Shown here: positions 19,820 to 29,591 of the stretch, piece after piece | How the letters are laid out: each line of letters opens with the position of its first letter | Numbering within the stretch: position 1 is the stretch's first letter | DNA from: Chondromyces crocatus | GTDB lineage: Bacteria > Myxococcota_A > Polyangia > Polyangiales > Polyangiaceae | Length of the DNA stretch: 64,000 nt | Direction: 5' to 3' | Assembly: GCF_001189295.1 (NCBI RefSeq) | Contig: NZ_CP012159.1 | Coordinates: 5,224,525 to 5,288,524 of the forward strand | The notes under the pieces: model-generated | Seen by the model: only the letters and a program-made list of their open reading frames with translations | What the model was told of the DNA's origin: nothing | The model's database searches: none | Translations under genes and position numbers: made by a program

Positions 19820-20746
19820 ATGGACAATCAAGCTCCCAAGGTGTCGCCGCGCAACCTCGCGCTGCGTTTCATCTCGGGGAAGTATCAAGGCGGCGAGTTT
19901 CCCCTGGCGGAGAATCAAGAGATCTTCGTCGGGCGGTCGAGCGACCTCGATATGGTCCTCGTCGAAGACATGGTGTCGCGTCGCCATGCTCGAATCGCTT
20001 GTTCAGGTGATCAGATCCACATCGAGGATCTGGGCTCCACGAACGGCACCTTCGTCAATGGCGAAAAGATCAAGAAGACGGCCCTGAAGGAGGGCGACCG
20101 GGTGCTCATCGGTACGAGCATCCTGAAGGTCGTCTCCGTGGATCCGTCGGCTCCCGCCCCTCGGCGTCGCCTGGACGAGCCGTCCATGCGCACCGGCCAG
20201 ACGAAGACGATGTCGGGGTCGATCGACGAGATCCCCCTGCCCGACTTGCTTCAGCTCTTCGGCACCTCGAAGAAGAGCGGCGTCCTCGTGATTCGTTCCG
20301 AGGAAGACGTCGGCAAGATCTACCTCCGCAAGGGGATCGTCACGTACGCGACGATCAACGATCTGGCCGAGATGCCGCCGATGAAGAGCATGTACCGCGT
20401 CCTTACCTGGACCGGTGGCACGTTCGATCTCGAGCCCGCCGAGGAGCGGGTGATCACCGGCGAGATCAGCGCGACGGTGCAAGAGCTGCTGATGGATGGG
20501 CTCCGGCAGATCGACGAGCTCAACAACATCCGTCATCAGCTCCCGGATCTCACGGCACAGCTCACGGTGCCGCATCCGTTGAAGCCGCAGCTGCGTGACC
20601 TGACGCCGACCGATCTGGATGTCTTCCAGATCGCCTACAACCATCGCTTGATGGCGACGGTGCTCAACAAGAGCCCGGCGACAGACCTGGAGACCGCTCA
20701 GTCCGTGCTGAAGCTGATCCAGGGCGGCTATCTCCGCGCCGAGTAG
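19820..20746 (+). CDS. FHA domain protein with DUF4388 (PATAN-like) domain
   Basis: 308 residues, cytoplasmic. Residues about 12-108 form an FHA phosphothreonine-binding domain with GRSSDLD, SRRHARI and DLGSTNGTFVNG. Residues about 135-225 match DUF4388 (GSIDEIPLPDLLQLFGTSKKSG, then GKIYLRKGIVTYA), which is common in myxobacterial signalling proteins. The C-terminal 80 residues (LTPTDLDVFQIAYNHRLM...) are helical and probably form a further interaction module. The protein most likely reads phosphorylation by Ser/Thr kinases such as those encoded at 27.7 and 32.5 kb; the specific partner is unknown. It stands alone between its promoter and a hairpin terminator. Confidence 0.88.
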   Translation: MDNQAPKVSPRNLALRFISGKYQGGEFPLAENQEIFVGRSSDLDMVLVEDMVSRRHARIACSGDQIHIEDLGSTNGTFVNGEKIKKTALKEGDRVLIGTSILKVVSVDPSAPAPRRRLDEPSMRTGQTKTMSGSIDEIPLPDLLQLFGTSKKSGVLVIRSEEDVGKIYLRKGIVTYATINDLAEMPPMKSMYRVLTWTGGTFDLEPAEERVITGEISATVQELLMDGLRQIDELNNIRHQLPDLTAQLTVPHPLKPQLRDLTPTDLDVFQIAYNHRLMATVLNKSPATDLETAQSVLKLIQGGYLRAE

Positions 20747-20778
20747 GCGCGTTCAGCCCCCATCACTGACCTCGAGGA

Positions 20779-20804
20779 ACGAGGTTGCGTCGACGCAGCC
20801 TCGT
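20779..20804 (+). terminator. Hairpin behind the FHA gene
   Basis: ACGAGGTTGCG (20779-20789) and CGCAGCCTCGT (20794-20804) pair over 11 bp with one T-G wobble and a TCGA loop, 32 bp after the stop. There is no T-run. The remaining bases to 21124 contain no gene that I can support. Confidence 0.5.
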
Positions 20805-21124
20805 GCTGCTGTTCCTGCACGACGGCGGGGGGGCCCGCGTGAAGGTGCAGACGTAGGCCGAGTGGTCATCTCGCTCCGCGAGTGCGCGGAAGCGAAGGCG
20901 TGACGCGAGCGCCGACGACGCTCCCCGGATGCGCACAGCGGTGGAGCCGCTGAAGTGAGATTCGAGCGGCCATGACGCTCGCCGCGGGCGCATGGGGGTG
21001 GCGCCGCCGATTCAAAGGAGCGCGTCGGGCCTCGTGTCGCCCGAGGGTGAAAGCGCCGCGAGGGGGAGGCTCGCCCGGCGTCTCAGGCGCGGGGACCGGC
21101 GAAAGCGTGTCTCGGGGAGACGAC

Positions 21125-21164
21125 AAAAAGCGAACGGCCACGGAGGCGGGAGCCACCGTGGCCG
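21125..21164 (-). terminator. Intrinsic terminator of the metzincin lipoprotein gene
   Basis: Read on the minus strand after the stop at 21188, CGGCCACGG (21164-21156) pairs with CCGTGGCCG (21143-21135). Five bases later comes a run of five T (complement of AAAAA at 21125-21129). This is the only classical stem-plus-T-run terminator I noticed in the window. Confidence 0.7.
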
Positions 21165-21187
21165 CTCAGCCGATCGGTTAGATCAGG

Positions 21188-24100
21188 TCAGTTCCTGCAG
21201 GACGGCAGGTCGTAGATGCCCCTCACGTCGTCGTCCACGCACAGGTTGTAGGCGCTGATCGCCTGGCGCATGAACTCCACCGTCGACACGTAGCGATCGA
21301 GGATCGTGCACGCACGGTTCGACTCGCAGGTGCAGCTCTCGTACGCGGCCTCTGCCGGGAGGTTGTTGGTGACGGGCTCGCAGCCCGGCCGGCTCGTGGA
21401 GATGATGCCGCTCTCCGGGTCCACGTAGCGGACCGAGGGATCGTGCTTCACCAGCGGCTTGCCGTTGGCGATCACCGGCTTGTACCAGACGGTGCCGTTC
21501 TGGTGGTTCACCGTCGTCACGACGTACGCTTGCGCGAGCAGGCTGTTGGCGTACTCGAGGATGCGGGCCGAGATGCCCTTCTGCACGGTCTTGCCGAAGA
21601 TCTGCTCGGTGCCGAGCGTCTTCGCCAGGTAGACGCGGCCGTGGGGATCGTGGAACTCGATCCGGTTCTCCCAGGCGGGGTCCTGCGTGGTCTGGCGCTC
21701 CCAGATCATCATCTGGTTGAGCCAGTTCCGCTTCTCGTTCTCGGGCAGGTACTGCAGGGTCATCGCGATCAGGAACTTGTGCTGTTCCCACCCGACCTGG
21801 GGGTCGAGGATCGCGGTGTTCGCAGGGGCCTGCGGGTTGAACGGATCGCTCGACGGGTGCCCGTAGGAGCTGCAGATCGTGGTGCCTTCGCCAGGGAAGC
21901 ACGCCTCGGGGCCGTTCTTGGCCCACCAGGTGGTCCAGCCGATACCCATCGCGGGGAAGCCCTGGTTGTCGACCAGCGGGTTGCCGCTCGCGTCGGCAGC
22001 GACGCGGACACCCTTGATCTCGTCGTCGAGCGTCAGGTTGTTCGCGAGCCAGCGACGGTAGCCCTCGGGGAAGAGGTCGGCGAGCGACACGGCGCGGTAG
22101 CGCGCGTCGAGGTAGTCGGAGCGCGAGGCGCTGATGAAGTTGTCGACCGACTCGGTCATCAGCATCGGCGCCCAGACCTTGTCGTAGTACGCGCCGGCGT
22201 TGATCGTGTACTCGGAGTCGTACTCACCGTACTTGTCGGCGAGGCCGTTCTCGAGCGGCTTGCCGCCGTAGGACACGTTCCCGTAGTAGCCCGTTGCGCC
22301 GTTGGGAACGTTGACCGTCCGGCCTCCGAGCGGCGGGGTGCCGTAGCTGTCCTGCTCCGAGCGGAAGACGGATTCGTACGTCGGCTTGAAGTGCATGCCC
22401 GGCTCCGGGCGCGCGACCGTGCGGGTGAAGTGATCGAACGCCAGGCCGGAGGCCAGGATGTTCTCGCGGTACTGCGCCGACGCGATGTAGGGCCACAGGC
22501 CGGTGAAGTCGTACGAGTTCTCCAGCGCGAAGTCCTTGTAGATGTTGTACAGCAGGCCGAGACCCTTCGCGCCGTCACGCATCTTCGCGTTGTAGCGATC
22601 GAGGGTGCGGTTCGAGGAGGTGCGCACGCTGAACGACTGCCGGCCGCGCCGGTAGTTGTCGAAGATGTGCCCGACTTCCTGCTGGGTGATGAAGAAGCTG
22701 AACAGCTCGTAGGCGTCCGCGCCGTTGTCGTGCCGGTACACGGACAGGTTGCCGAGGTCGGCCCAGCGATCCGTCGCGAAGCCGTAGGGCACGCGCAGGC
22801 GGTTCGTGGTGTCGACCGAGGGGCCACCGCGGTAGAAGTTGCCGTACTCGCTCGGGACGGGCATGCGGAGCGACTTGTAGGGCACGTAGTCGACCCGCTG
22901 CTGCCTGCAGCGGCTGTACGTCCCGTTGACCTTGACGATGTGGCCGTCGATGACGGGGTGCCACAGGCCGTCCTTCTCCTCGTTCCACGTGGCCGGCTTG
23001 AAGGCCTGCACCGCCGCGTCGTCACCGGACCAGTAGCCCGAGCCATCCGGGCCGCAGTCGAGGACCGCGTACTGGTTCTGGATCTGCGAGTAGTGGATCG
23101 GCTCGTCGTTGATCTCGGGGGAGAGACCGACGATCCCGCCGAAGTTGTCCATCTTCCAGCGCAGGAGGCTCCGACCGCGGGGTCGGTTCGAGTTGAAGTT
23201 CCCGTCCTCGAACACGGCCACGGCGTCGCCGTAGAACATGCGCGCGGCCGCGAAGTCGTACGCGCCGAGGCCGAGCAGGTCCTGCGAGCTCTCGCCGGCG
23301 TAGTCCATCGTGGACGAGTTCATGAACATCCACAGCATGTTGTCGGTCTCTTCGGCCGTCATCGGGTCGAAGTACCGGGGACCGATGCAGGACGAGCCGT
23401 CCGCCACGAGATCGGTGCACTCGTTCTTGACGGTGCCGTTCTTGGTGCGGAGCTGCCAGTACTGCGGCCGGTAGTTGAAGGCGTCCGACGAGCTCACGAA
23501 GTTGTGGCGCTCACCGATGGAGTGCCCCATCTCGTGCGCGATGACGGCGAAGTGAGCGCGCTGCGCGAGGTAGCGCTGCATCTTCGCGGCCCGCGCGTAC
23601 TGCGTGGTCTTGTCGTCGTCCTTGTTGAATGCGCCGAACTTCGCCTCGAGCGCGTCAGCGAGGCCGACCATCGAGATGGGCGCCTCGGCCATGTCCGAGC
23701 CCATGGCGCAGGAACCACGCTCGGCGAGCGCCAGCTCCTTCATGTGCCTGATCTGGCGCATCGCGCTCGGGTTCAGACCACGCAGCGGCGACGCGGCCTC
23801 CAGCATGCCGTCGGTGGAGGGGAGCCCGTCGACCCCAGCGTACTGCTGCATCGCCGTCGTCATGAGCTGGGCCTCGAACTGCGTGCCCCGCGCGTTCTGA
23901 CGGCGCATGTTGTAGATCGGCTGAGAGACGCTCGCTGCCTTGGCGTCGGCCGACACCGCGCGCAGCTCCGTCTTCATCTCGTGGATCTTCTGCATCAGGC
24001 CCGCGTCGGGCAGCGTGGTCGGGATCGCCCCGCTCGCCTTGGTCAGCGACTCGAGCTGGTTGTCCAGGGTCGCACGGTTGACGTGCTGGAACCCGCCACC

Positions 24101-26065
24101 TCGGGCCGCCTCGCTGGCAGCCGCCCAGTCCCTGACGTACGTGCCCTCGGTGACCTCATCGGTGCTCAGCTCGCCCTTGATGTAGCGGAGCTGATCGATG
24201 ACGCCCTGGCTCCAGAGGTCGTTGATGTGCGTCCAGACGTTGATGGAGGCGCTGATCTTCTCGCCGGTCAGCGGATCCTCGGAGTCGGTGTAGATACCCC
24301 ACGCCGACGGCGTCTGCGGGTCGTTGATGTTGTTCACCGTGTGGTAGCGCAGGTCGCCCATGCGGACCGACTTCGCGCCTTTGCAGACCTGCTGGATGAA
24401 CTTGTCACCGTTGCGGGTCGCCTTGAAGCAGTCCGCCGCCGAGATGTCCGCGGGCAGGCGCTCCGAGCGAGCGCCGCACGCCTCGGGGTCGTCGTGCTGG
24501 ACGGGGCTGTGGCAGAGCACGAGCATCTCGGTCTGCTTCGCCACTGCGATGACGGCCGGATCGTAGTTCCGCTCCTGACCGATGCGGTCGGCCAGCGCGT
24601 TGCAATCCTGGCCATCGTACGCCTTGCCGGCGCGGCAAGCGTCGACCTCGCGCGTGAGCGCGACGGCGTCGGAGTTGTCGTCCTGCTGGCCGTGCCACAC
24701 CGGGAACTTCCCGGCGCAGTTTTCGCCGCCCGTGCGTGAGCACTCGGCGTACTTCGCGACCTGGACTGCGGAGCGCAGCGCAACGTCCCACTCGTGCGTC
24801 GCCCACTCCGTCCCGTCGTAGTACTCCGGGTTCGAGCCCTGGGTGACGTACCAGACCTGCGGGACCTCTTTGCGGGCCTGGTAGGGGAGGGTGCACTTCT
24901 GGCTGAACTGGTCGCAACGCGAGCCACCGAGTTTCGTCGCTTCCAGGACGGCCTCGCACTCGTCGGCCGTCCCGTTGCCATCGGTGTCACGGTTCGGGTC
25001 GGCGCCGACCGGCGTCGTCTCGGGCGTGTAGCACTCGACCGCACCGGTCATGGCGGCGGGGTTCTTGTAGAAGTGGCTGCGCTCCCAGATGTTGTAGAGC
25101 GTGGCGAAGCGGTGCCACTTGTCGTCGCTCATCCCGTAGTTGCGCGAGTACCCGTACCGCTCCTTCATGAACGGCCCGTACGCCTGGAACATGTAGCCGT
25201 CCCAGTCCTTCGGCTCGTAGTCCCGGTTCTCGACGCGGCGGAACGAGTGCCGGATGGTCAGCTCCACCGGATTGCAGCTCGCGGAGGGCGCGCTGCCACC
25301 CAGGAAGTCGTTGTCCAGGTAGCACGCGGGGAACTTGCTGATGCCCCAGCCGAAGCTCGACAGATCGATCAGCTGCGGCTTGGCGAACGCCTTCGTCGTG
25401 ATGTCGAAGTAGCCGCTCGTCGCGTCGAAGTGAGGCGCGTCCTCGTCGTTCGGGTCGTTGACGTAGTAGGCGAGCGGCTCGTACTCGACGCCGCCATAGA
25501 GCCCAATGAGGCTCAACGTGTCGAAGTCGTACGAGCCCGTGTTGAGGTTCTGCGAGAAGTCGACGCGCATGTACTCGCGCTGGTTCCAGGCGCGATCGAT
25601 CGTGTTCTCCACGACGATGTTCATCTCTTCGCCCGTGGTCGGGTTGTAGTCCCGCCGGATGTCGAAGTGCGACAGGATGCGGAAGGCCACGGCGATGACG
25701 CCCTCCTTCGCCTTGCCGCCCACGCCCTTGCCGTCGCTGTCCTCGATGCGCTCGTAGGCGATGCGGCCGAGGAGCACGTCCTCGGTGATCTGCCACTTGA
25801 TGCGGGTCAGCTCCGCCTGCGCGTACGACGCGGAGAAGAGGCCGTCCTGCGAGGCGCCGTAGCCGACGTCGACCACCATCGCCCGCGAATAGAACTCCGG
25901 GTCGTCATCCGGGCTCTGCAGGTCGGCGCCGACGAAGAACGACTTTGCCAGCGCGTTGGGCTGCACCCTGTTGATAGGGTCGCGCTGTTCGGCGCACCCC
26001 ACGTTGCTCCCGGCCGCAAGGCCGAGGGCTCCGCAGAGGAGCGCCCGTGTCCACATCCATCTCAT
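21188..26065 (-). CDS. Very large zinc metalloprotease lipoprotein (metzincin type)
   Basis: 1625 residues from ATG 26065, chosen because AGGAGG precedes it and a lipoprotein signal follows (TRALLCGALGLAAG, then SNVGC with Cys near 24); upstream codons would bury the signal. The catalytic motif HEMGHSIGERH at about 844-854 fits HExxHxxGxxH of metzincins, as in the DUF4953/DUF5117-type bacterial proteases (family HExGHxLGLRHNF). A DTDGNGTADECE segment near 358 resembles a calcium-binding thrombospondin type-3 motif, and many paired cysteines suggest disulfides. It should sit on the outer membrane or be exported, acting on peptides or proteins during nutrition or predation. Substrate unknown. 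A T-run terminator follows. Confidence 0.88.
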   Translation of the reverse strand: MRWMWTRALLCGALGLAAGSNVGCAEQRDPINRVQPNALAKSFFVGADLQSPDDDPEFYSRAMVVDVGYGASQDGLFSASYAQAELTRIKWQITEDVLLGRIAYERIEDSDGKGVGGKAKEGVIAVAFRILSHFDIRRDYNPTTGEEMNIVVENTIDRAWNQREYMRVDFSQNLNTGSYDFDTLSLIGLYGGVEYEPLAYYVNDPNDEDAPHFDATSGYFDITTKAFAKPQLIDLSSFGWGISKFPACYLDNDFLGGSAPSASCNPVELTIRHSFRRVENRDYEPKDWDGYMFQAYGPFMKERYGYSRNYGMSDDKWHRFATLYNIWERSHFYKNPAAMTGAVECYTPETTPVGADPNRDTDGNGTADECEAVLEATKLGGSRCDQFSQKCTLPYQARKEVPQVWYVTQGSNPEYYDGTEWATHEWDVALRSAVQVAKYAECSRTGGENCAGKFPVWHGQQDDNSDAVALTREVDACRAGKAYDGQDCNALADRIGQERNYDPAVIAVAKQTEMLVLCHSPVQHDDPEACGARSERLPADISAADCFKATRNGDKFIQQVCKGAKSVRMGDLRYHTVNNINDPQTPSAWGIYTDSEDPLTGEKISASINVWTHINDLWSQGVIDQLRYIKGELSTDEVTEGTYVRDWAAASEAARGGGFQHVNRATLDNQLESLTKASGAIPTTLPDAGLMQKIHEMKTELRAVSADAKAASVSQPIYNMRRQNARGTQFEAQLMTTAMQQYAGVDGLPSTDGMLEAASPLRGLNPSAMRQIRHMKELALAERGSCAMGSDMAEAPISMVGLADALEAKFGAFNKDDDKTTQYARAAKMQRYLAQRAHFAVIAHEMGHSIGERHNFVSSSDAFNYRPQYWQLRTKNGTVKNECTDLVADGSSCIGPRYFDPMTAEETDNMLWMFMNSSTMDYAGESSQDLLGLGAYDFAAARMFYGDAVAVFEDGNFNSNRPRGRSLLRWKMDNFGGIVGLSPEINDEPIHYSQIQNQYAVLDCGPDGSGYWSGDDAAVQAFKPATWNEEKDGLWHPVIDGHIVKVNGTYSRCRQQRVDYVPYKSLRMPVPSEYGNFYRGGPSVDTTNRLRVPYGFATDRWADLGNLSVYRHDNGADAYELFSFFITQQEVGHIFDNYRRGRQSFSVRTSSNRTLDRYNAKMRDGAKGLGLLYNIYKDFALENSYDFTGLWPYIASAQYRENILASGLAFDHFTRTVARPEPGMHFKPTYESVFRSEQDSYGTPPLGGRTVNVPNGATGYYGNVSYGGKPLENGLADKYGEYDSEYTINAGAYYDKVWAPMLMTESVDNFISASRSDYLDARYRAVSLADLFPEGYRRWLANNLTLDDEIKGVRVAADASGNPLVDNQGFPAMGIGWTTWWAKNGPEACFPGEGTTICSSYGHPSSDPFNPQAPANTAILDPQVGWEQHKFLIAMTLQYLPENEKRNWLNQMMIWERQTTQDPAWENRIEFHDPHGRVYLAKTLGTEQIFGKTVQKGISARILEYANSLLAQAYVVTTVNHQNGTVWYKPVIANGKPLVKHDPSVRYVDPESGIISTSRPGCEPVTNNLPAEAAYESCTCESNRACTILDRYVSTVEFMRQAISAYNLCVDDDVRGIYDLPSCRN

Positions 26066-26619
26066 CGAGGTTCCTCCTTCACGGCCGACCCATGGGTCCA
26101 ACCACGAAAAGCCTTCGGCGCCCGCTGGGCGCCCAGATTCCAGAGCCGAAGCAACACTGATGCCACCTTCTAACCCGATGAATTTACTCGGGTTGTCTGT
26201 CAAGAAATGGTGATGACGAGGGCAAGCCGTTAGCTCTTTGACCCCCTCTGTTAACGATCGCCCACCGCGCGACCTCCGTGCGGCAGGTCATGAAGACAGA
26301 CGGCGGCAGCGCCGTGGATCGGGCGATCCGCGGCCAGGAGCACCTGGTTCGCTGACGCAGACGAGCTGCTCGCCCTGGGGGGCGAGGCGGCTCCGGGGGG
26401 GGCGACACACAAGGTAGAGAGAAGGGGTCAGGTCCAAGAACGCGGCGGAAGCCCTGCAGCGGCCGTCGGGGAATCCCGGCGACCGGCCATCAGGTCCTCG
26501 CTGTACGTAACACATGGACTTACCTGAGGGAACGGTTGCTCGGAAGGAATCCGGCTCAAAAGTGCCTTCTTCTCCGGGTTTTCCTCGTCCCGTGAGGGAA
26601 GTGCTACCGTCCTCGCATC
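26066..26619. other. Divergent intergenic region between two lipoprotein genes
   Basis: 554 bp separate the metzincin gene (minus) and the Cys-rich lipoprotein gene (plus). The left third is relatively AT-rich and holds the palindrome at 26172-26194. No gene or repeat was recognised in the rest. Confidence 0.35.
26172..26203 (-). promoter_or_regulatory. Palindrome next to a consensus -35 upstream of the metzincin gene
   Basis: On the minus strand a perfect TTGACA (26203-26198) is followed 3 bases later by AACCCGA-N9-TCGGGTT (26194-26172), a perfect 7-bp inverted repeat. The repeat covers the place where a -10 would lie, though no good -10 hexamer is visible there. It may be an operator with a promoter dependent on another sigma factor. 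Confidence 0.3.
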
Positions 26620-27681
26620 ATGCGCCTCTTTGGTCCTGATCCCTCGCTCGGACAGCGCACGCCGGCTCCCGCTGGATCCACGCGGCTCGGGACGGCTGGA
26701 CGCATCGTCGCTGGCGCGGCCACGCTGGCCTTCGCGGTGGTCGCACCGCTCGCGGGCTGCCGCGGCGGCGACATGTGCTTTCTCAAGGTCTGCGTCGGCA
26801 AGAATTGCCGGTGCTCGCTCTCGTCTTGTGGCGAGGGGGCGGGTTTCGACATCCAGCAGAACCGCTGCCGCTGTCTCAAGGGCCACATTCCCGTGGCAGG
26901 ACAGTGCCTCACCAAGCCCGACGCGGACGCCTACTGCGGTCTGGGGCGGCACTGGGAGGACAGCGGTTGTGCGCAGGACACCTGCCGACCGGGCGACGAG
27001 ATCGACCAGCGAACCGGGCTCTGCGTGCCGCGCGAGCAGGTGAACCAGGTCGCGAGCGGGATGGGCGTCTCGGTCGGCCAGGGCGAAGTGCTCGGCTGCC
27101 CTGAGGGGACTCGCCTCATCGTCGATGGGCCGACCGCCGCCTGCGTCCCCCTCTCGCAGACGTGTGCGCCGGACGAGACCTGGACGGGCCAGGCGTGCGC
27201 CAAGTCGGTGCGCTGTGCCACCGGGTCGATCTGGGATCCGCAGCGAGGGCAGTGCGTTCAATACGCGCAGGGATCGAGCTCGGACGAGCTGCTCATCGAC
27301 GTCGCGAGCTGGGTCACGGCGAGTTACGGCCCAGCGGGGGGAACAGGGACGGCGTCTTTCTGCAGCGGCTTCGCCAACAAGCCGCTGAGCTTCGGCATCC
27401 TGGAAGGATCGACGGCGGTCGTGCGGGTCGCGATCACGCTCGCGTTCCCGGACCGCGAGATCGCCAAGGGGGTCAGCCAGACGGTGTCGGTCTTCGACGC
27501 GAGCGGCAACCCCGTGCCGGCCAAGGGGGCCGCGGACGTGGACGCCGCGGCGCGTCAGATCGCGACGCCACTGATCCTCGGCGGTGGTCGGGCCAGTGCG
27601 CAGTCGGCGACGACCACCGTGAAGTGCCCCGTCACCCACGCCGCCAAGCCGCGCCCGGTGCCCGCCGTGGGCGGGATCTAG
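26620..27681 (+). CDS. Cysteine-rich putative lipoprotein
   Basis: 353 residues. A basic N-terminal stretch and hydrophobic segment (GAATLAFAVVAPLAGC) give a lipobox with Cys near 47. Residues about 47-225 contain some 22 cysteines in EGF/TIL-like spacing (CFLKVCVGKNCRCSLSSC, CRCLKGHIPVAGQC, CRPGDEIDQRTGLCVP, CAPDETWTGQAC, CATGSIWDPQRGQCV), suggesting several small disulfide-bonded modules. Residues 235-340 form a beta-rich domain. It is probably an outer-surface protein; no enzymatic motif is visible. The stop shares the tetranucleotide CTAG with the converging kinase gene. Confidence 0.8.
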   Translation: MRLFGPDPSLGQRTPAPAGSTRLGTAGRIVAGAATLAFAVVAPLAGCRGGDMCFLKVCVGKNCRCSLSSCGEGAGFDIQQNRCRCLKGHIPVAGQCLTKPDADAYCGLGRHWEDSGCAQDTCRPGDEIDQRTGLCVPREQVNQVASGMGVSVGQGEVLGCPEGTRLIVDGPTAACVPLSQTCAPDETWTGQACAKSVRCATGSIWDPQRGQCVQYAQGSSSDELLIDVASWVTASYGPAGGTGTASFCSGFANKPLSFGILEGSTAVVRVAITLAFPDREIAKGVSQTVSVFDASGNPVPAKGAADVDAAARQIATPLILGGGRASAQSATTTVKCPVTHAAKPRPVPAVGGI

Positions 27682-29576
27682 CGGGTCAGCACGCTGAGGA
27701 CGCGGGTCGCCGCGAGCGCGCCCAGGCCGCGGCAGCTCACGACCTTGCCCCCCTCGACGATGAAGTTCACGCCCGGCTTGTCATGGGCCGGCTCGATCCG
27801 CGCGAACTCGACGCTCAGCCGCGCGCCGTCGTACCGGGCGCGCAGCGGGCGGCCCTCGGCGCTGCTGCGCACGTCCTGGCACGTCCCGCGGGCGCGCTTC
27901 GGATCGAACTTCAGCCCCGTCGGTGGGTAGAACCGGATGTGATCCTCGACGGCGAACACGTCTGGCTCGTCGGGGAGGGCGCGCAGCAAGAAGCGCACCT
28001 CGCCAGTCTCGTAGTCCTGCGGGGCGAACTGCTCGGGATCACGCACACGGAACTCGAGCGCGTCGCCCGCCTGCACCGCGTCGAAGTCTCGCCCATTGCT
28101 GGTCCAGCGACCGCTGAGCGTCGCCAGCGTCGGGGGACTCGCGACCGCGCCTGCCTCCTGGCCGGCGTCCACGTGCGTCGCCACCTCCGGGGGGACGGCT
28201 GCTGGGTCCGGTACCGGCTTCGCGGTGTCACCCGAACGCCGCTTCCCAGGTAGCAGCTCTCCCGCCATCAAGAGCGCCGCGGCGCCTGCAGCCAGCACGA
28301 GCGCTGCCAGGACGAACCCGAGCGCGCGCCGCGAGCGAGGCCGCACGGGATCGACCGGCGTTGGCATCGGAGGACGCCCGGTGGTGCCATGGATCGTGGC
28401 CGGCGCTGGCGGCCTCGAGGCCATCTGCGCTCGGGGCGGTGGCGCGTACACGTCACCTGGCGCCGTCCGCTCCGCACCTCCTGGAGCCCCTCCGTACGTC
28501 TGACCGTACGTGGACATCGCGGTGACCGTCCGGCGCCCGAAGCCATCCAGAGCGGCCAGCAGCGCATCGCAGCTCGCGAACCTGTCGGCGCGATCCTTGG
28601 CGCACGCGCGCTGCAGGAACGCATCGAGCTCGGGAGGCACGTCGGCGCGCTGCTCGCTCACCCGCGGCAGCGGCGCGTCGAGGTGCTTGCGCATGATCTC
28701 CGGATCGCTGTCCGCGTCGAAGGGGACGTGTCCGACCAGCATCTCGTAGAGCAGGATCCCCAGCGCGTAGATGTCGACGCGCTTGTCGAGATCGCGTCGA
28801 CCGATCACCTGCTCTGGCGACATGTAATAGAGCGAGCCGATGATCCCGCGCGTCAGACCGCGCCCGGCGATGGCGTCGGCCTCTTCCTTGGCGATACCGA
28901 AATCGGTCACCTTGGCGATGCCGTCCTTGCTGCGGATCATCACGTTCGCGGGCTTCAGATCGCGGTGGATCACCCCCTCGCCGTGCGCTGCGCCGACACC
29001 GGCGGCGACCTGCCGGAAGAGCCCCAGCGCTTCCTCGAGCTGGAGCGGACGCCCTTCGTGCGCGCGGCGGCCGATCAGCCGGTCGAGGCTCTCCCCCTCG
29101 ATGTACTGCATCACCAGCCACAGCGTGCCCCCCTCCTCCACGACGGCGTTGAGGCGCACCACGTTGGGGTGATCGATCTGCGCGAGCGCCCGTCCTTCGG
29201 CGAGCATCCGGGCGCGCATCTCCTTGCGGTGAGCGATCTCCTGGCGGACGGCCTTCACGACCACGTGGAGCCCTGTGTGGACGTCGCGGGCGAGGTACAC
29301 CACGCCCATCCCGCCTTCGCCGAGGACGCGCTCGATCGCGTATTTCTGGTCGACGATGGCACCGGCCGACAGGAGCGCCGTACGCCGCGGCTGCGAGCCG
29401 GCCAGCGGCGCGAGCGCGGGAGGAACGTGGCCCCGAGAGGCCTCGTCGTCGCGTGGGGTCGGGACGGGGCCGGCATCCCGCTGCACCGCGACGGGAAGCG
29501 GCTCCTGAGGAACGGTCGCCCCGGCGCCTGCGGCCGGACTGGGGGACGGATCAGGGGGGTGGGAAGGGTCCCGCAC
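27678..29576 (-). CDS. Transmembrane Ser/Thr protein kinase
   Basis: 632 residues. A Pro/Ala-rich leader precedes a Hanks-type kinase domain at about 78-345 with GEGGMGVVYLA, VVVKAV, HRDLKPANV, DFGIAK and SPEQ, all residues needed for activity. After a low-complexity linker there is one membrane segment near 420-440 (ALGFVLAALVLAAGAAAL). An extracytoplasmic domain of about 170 residues follows, starting LSGRWTSNGRDFDAV and ending with a pair of cysteines. The topology is that of a sensor kinase, cytoplasmic kinase and external ligand domain, though the external domain is not PASTA. The SUKH gene lies 15 bp upstream and is probably co-transcribed. Confidence 0.93.
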   Translation of the reverse strand: MRDPSHPPDPSPSPAAGAGATVPQEPLPVAVQRDAGPVPTPRDDEASRGHVPPALAPLAGSQPRRTALLSAGAIVDQKYAIERVLGEGGMGVVYLARDVHTGLHVVVKAVRQEIAHRKEMRARMLAEGRALAQIDHPNVVRLNAVVEEGGTLWLVMQYIEGESLDRLIGRRAHEGRPLQLEEALGLFRQVAAGVGAAHGEGVIHRDLKPANVMIRSKDGIAKVTDFGIAKEEADAIAGRGLTRGIIGSLYYMSPEQVIGRRDLDKRVDIYALGILLYEMLVGHVPFDADSDPEIMRKHLDAPLPRVSEQRADVPPELDAFLQRACAKDRADRFASCDALLAALDGFGRRTVTAMSTYGQTYGGAPGGAERTAPGDVYAPPPRAQMASRPPAPATIHGTTGRPPMPTPVDPVRPRSRRALGFVLAALVLAAGAAALLMAGELLPGKRRSGDTAKPVPDPAAVPPEVATHVDAGQEAGAVASPPTLATLSGRWTSNGRDFDAVQAGDALEFRVRDPEQFAPQDYETGEVRFLLRALPDEPDVFAVEDHIRFYPPTGLKFDPKRARGTCQDVRSSAEGRPLRARYDGARLSVEFARIEPAHDKPGVNFIVEGGKVVSCRGLGALAATRVLSVLTR

Positions 29577-29591
29577 GATGCGGACCGAGGC

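Noticed and set aside
21443-24739. A 1098-codon open frame antisense to the metzincin gene
   Set aside because: The minus frame has a signal peptide, HExxHxxGxxH, an RBS and a terminator; the plus frame has none of these.
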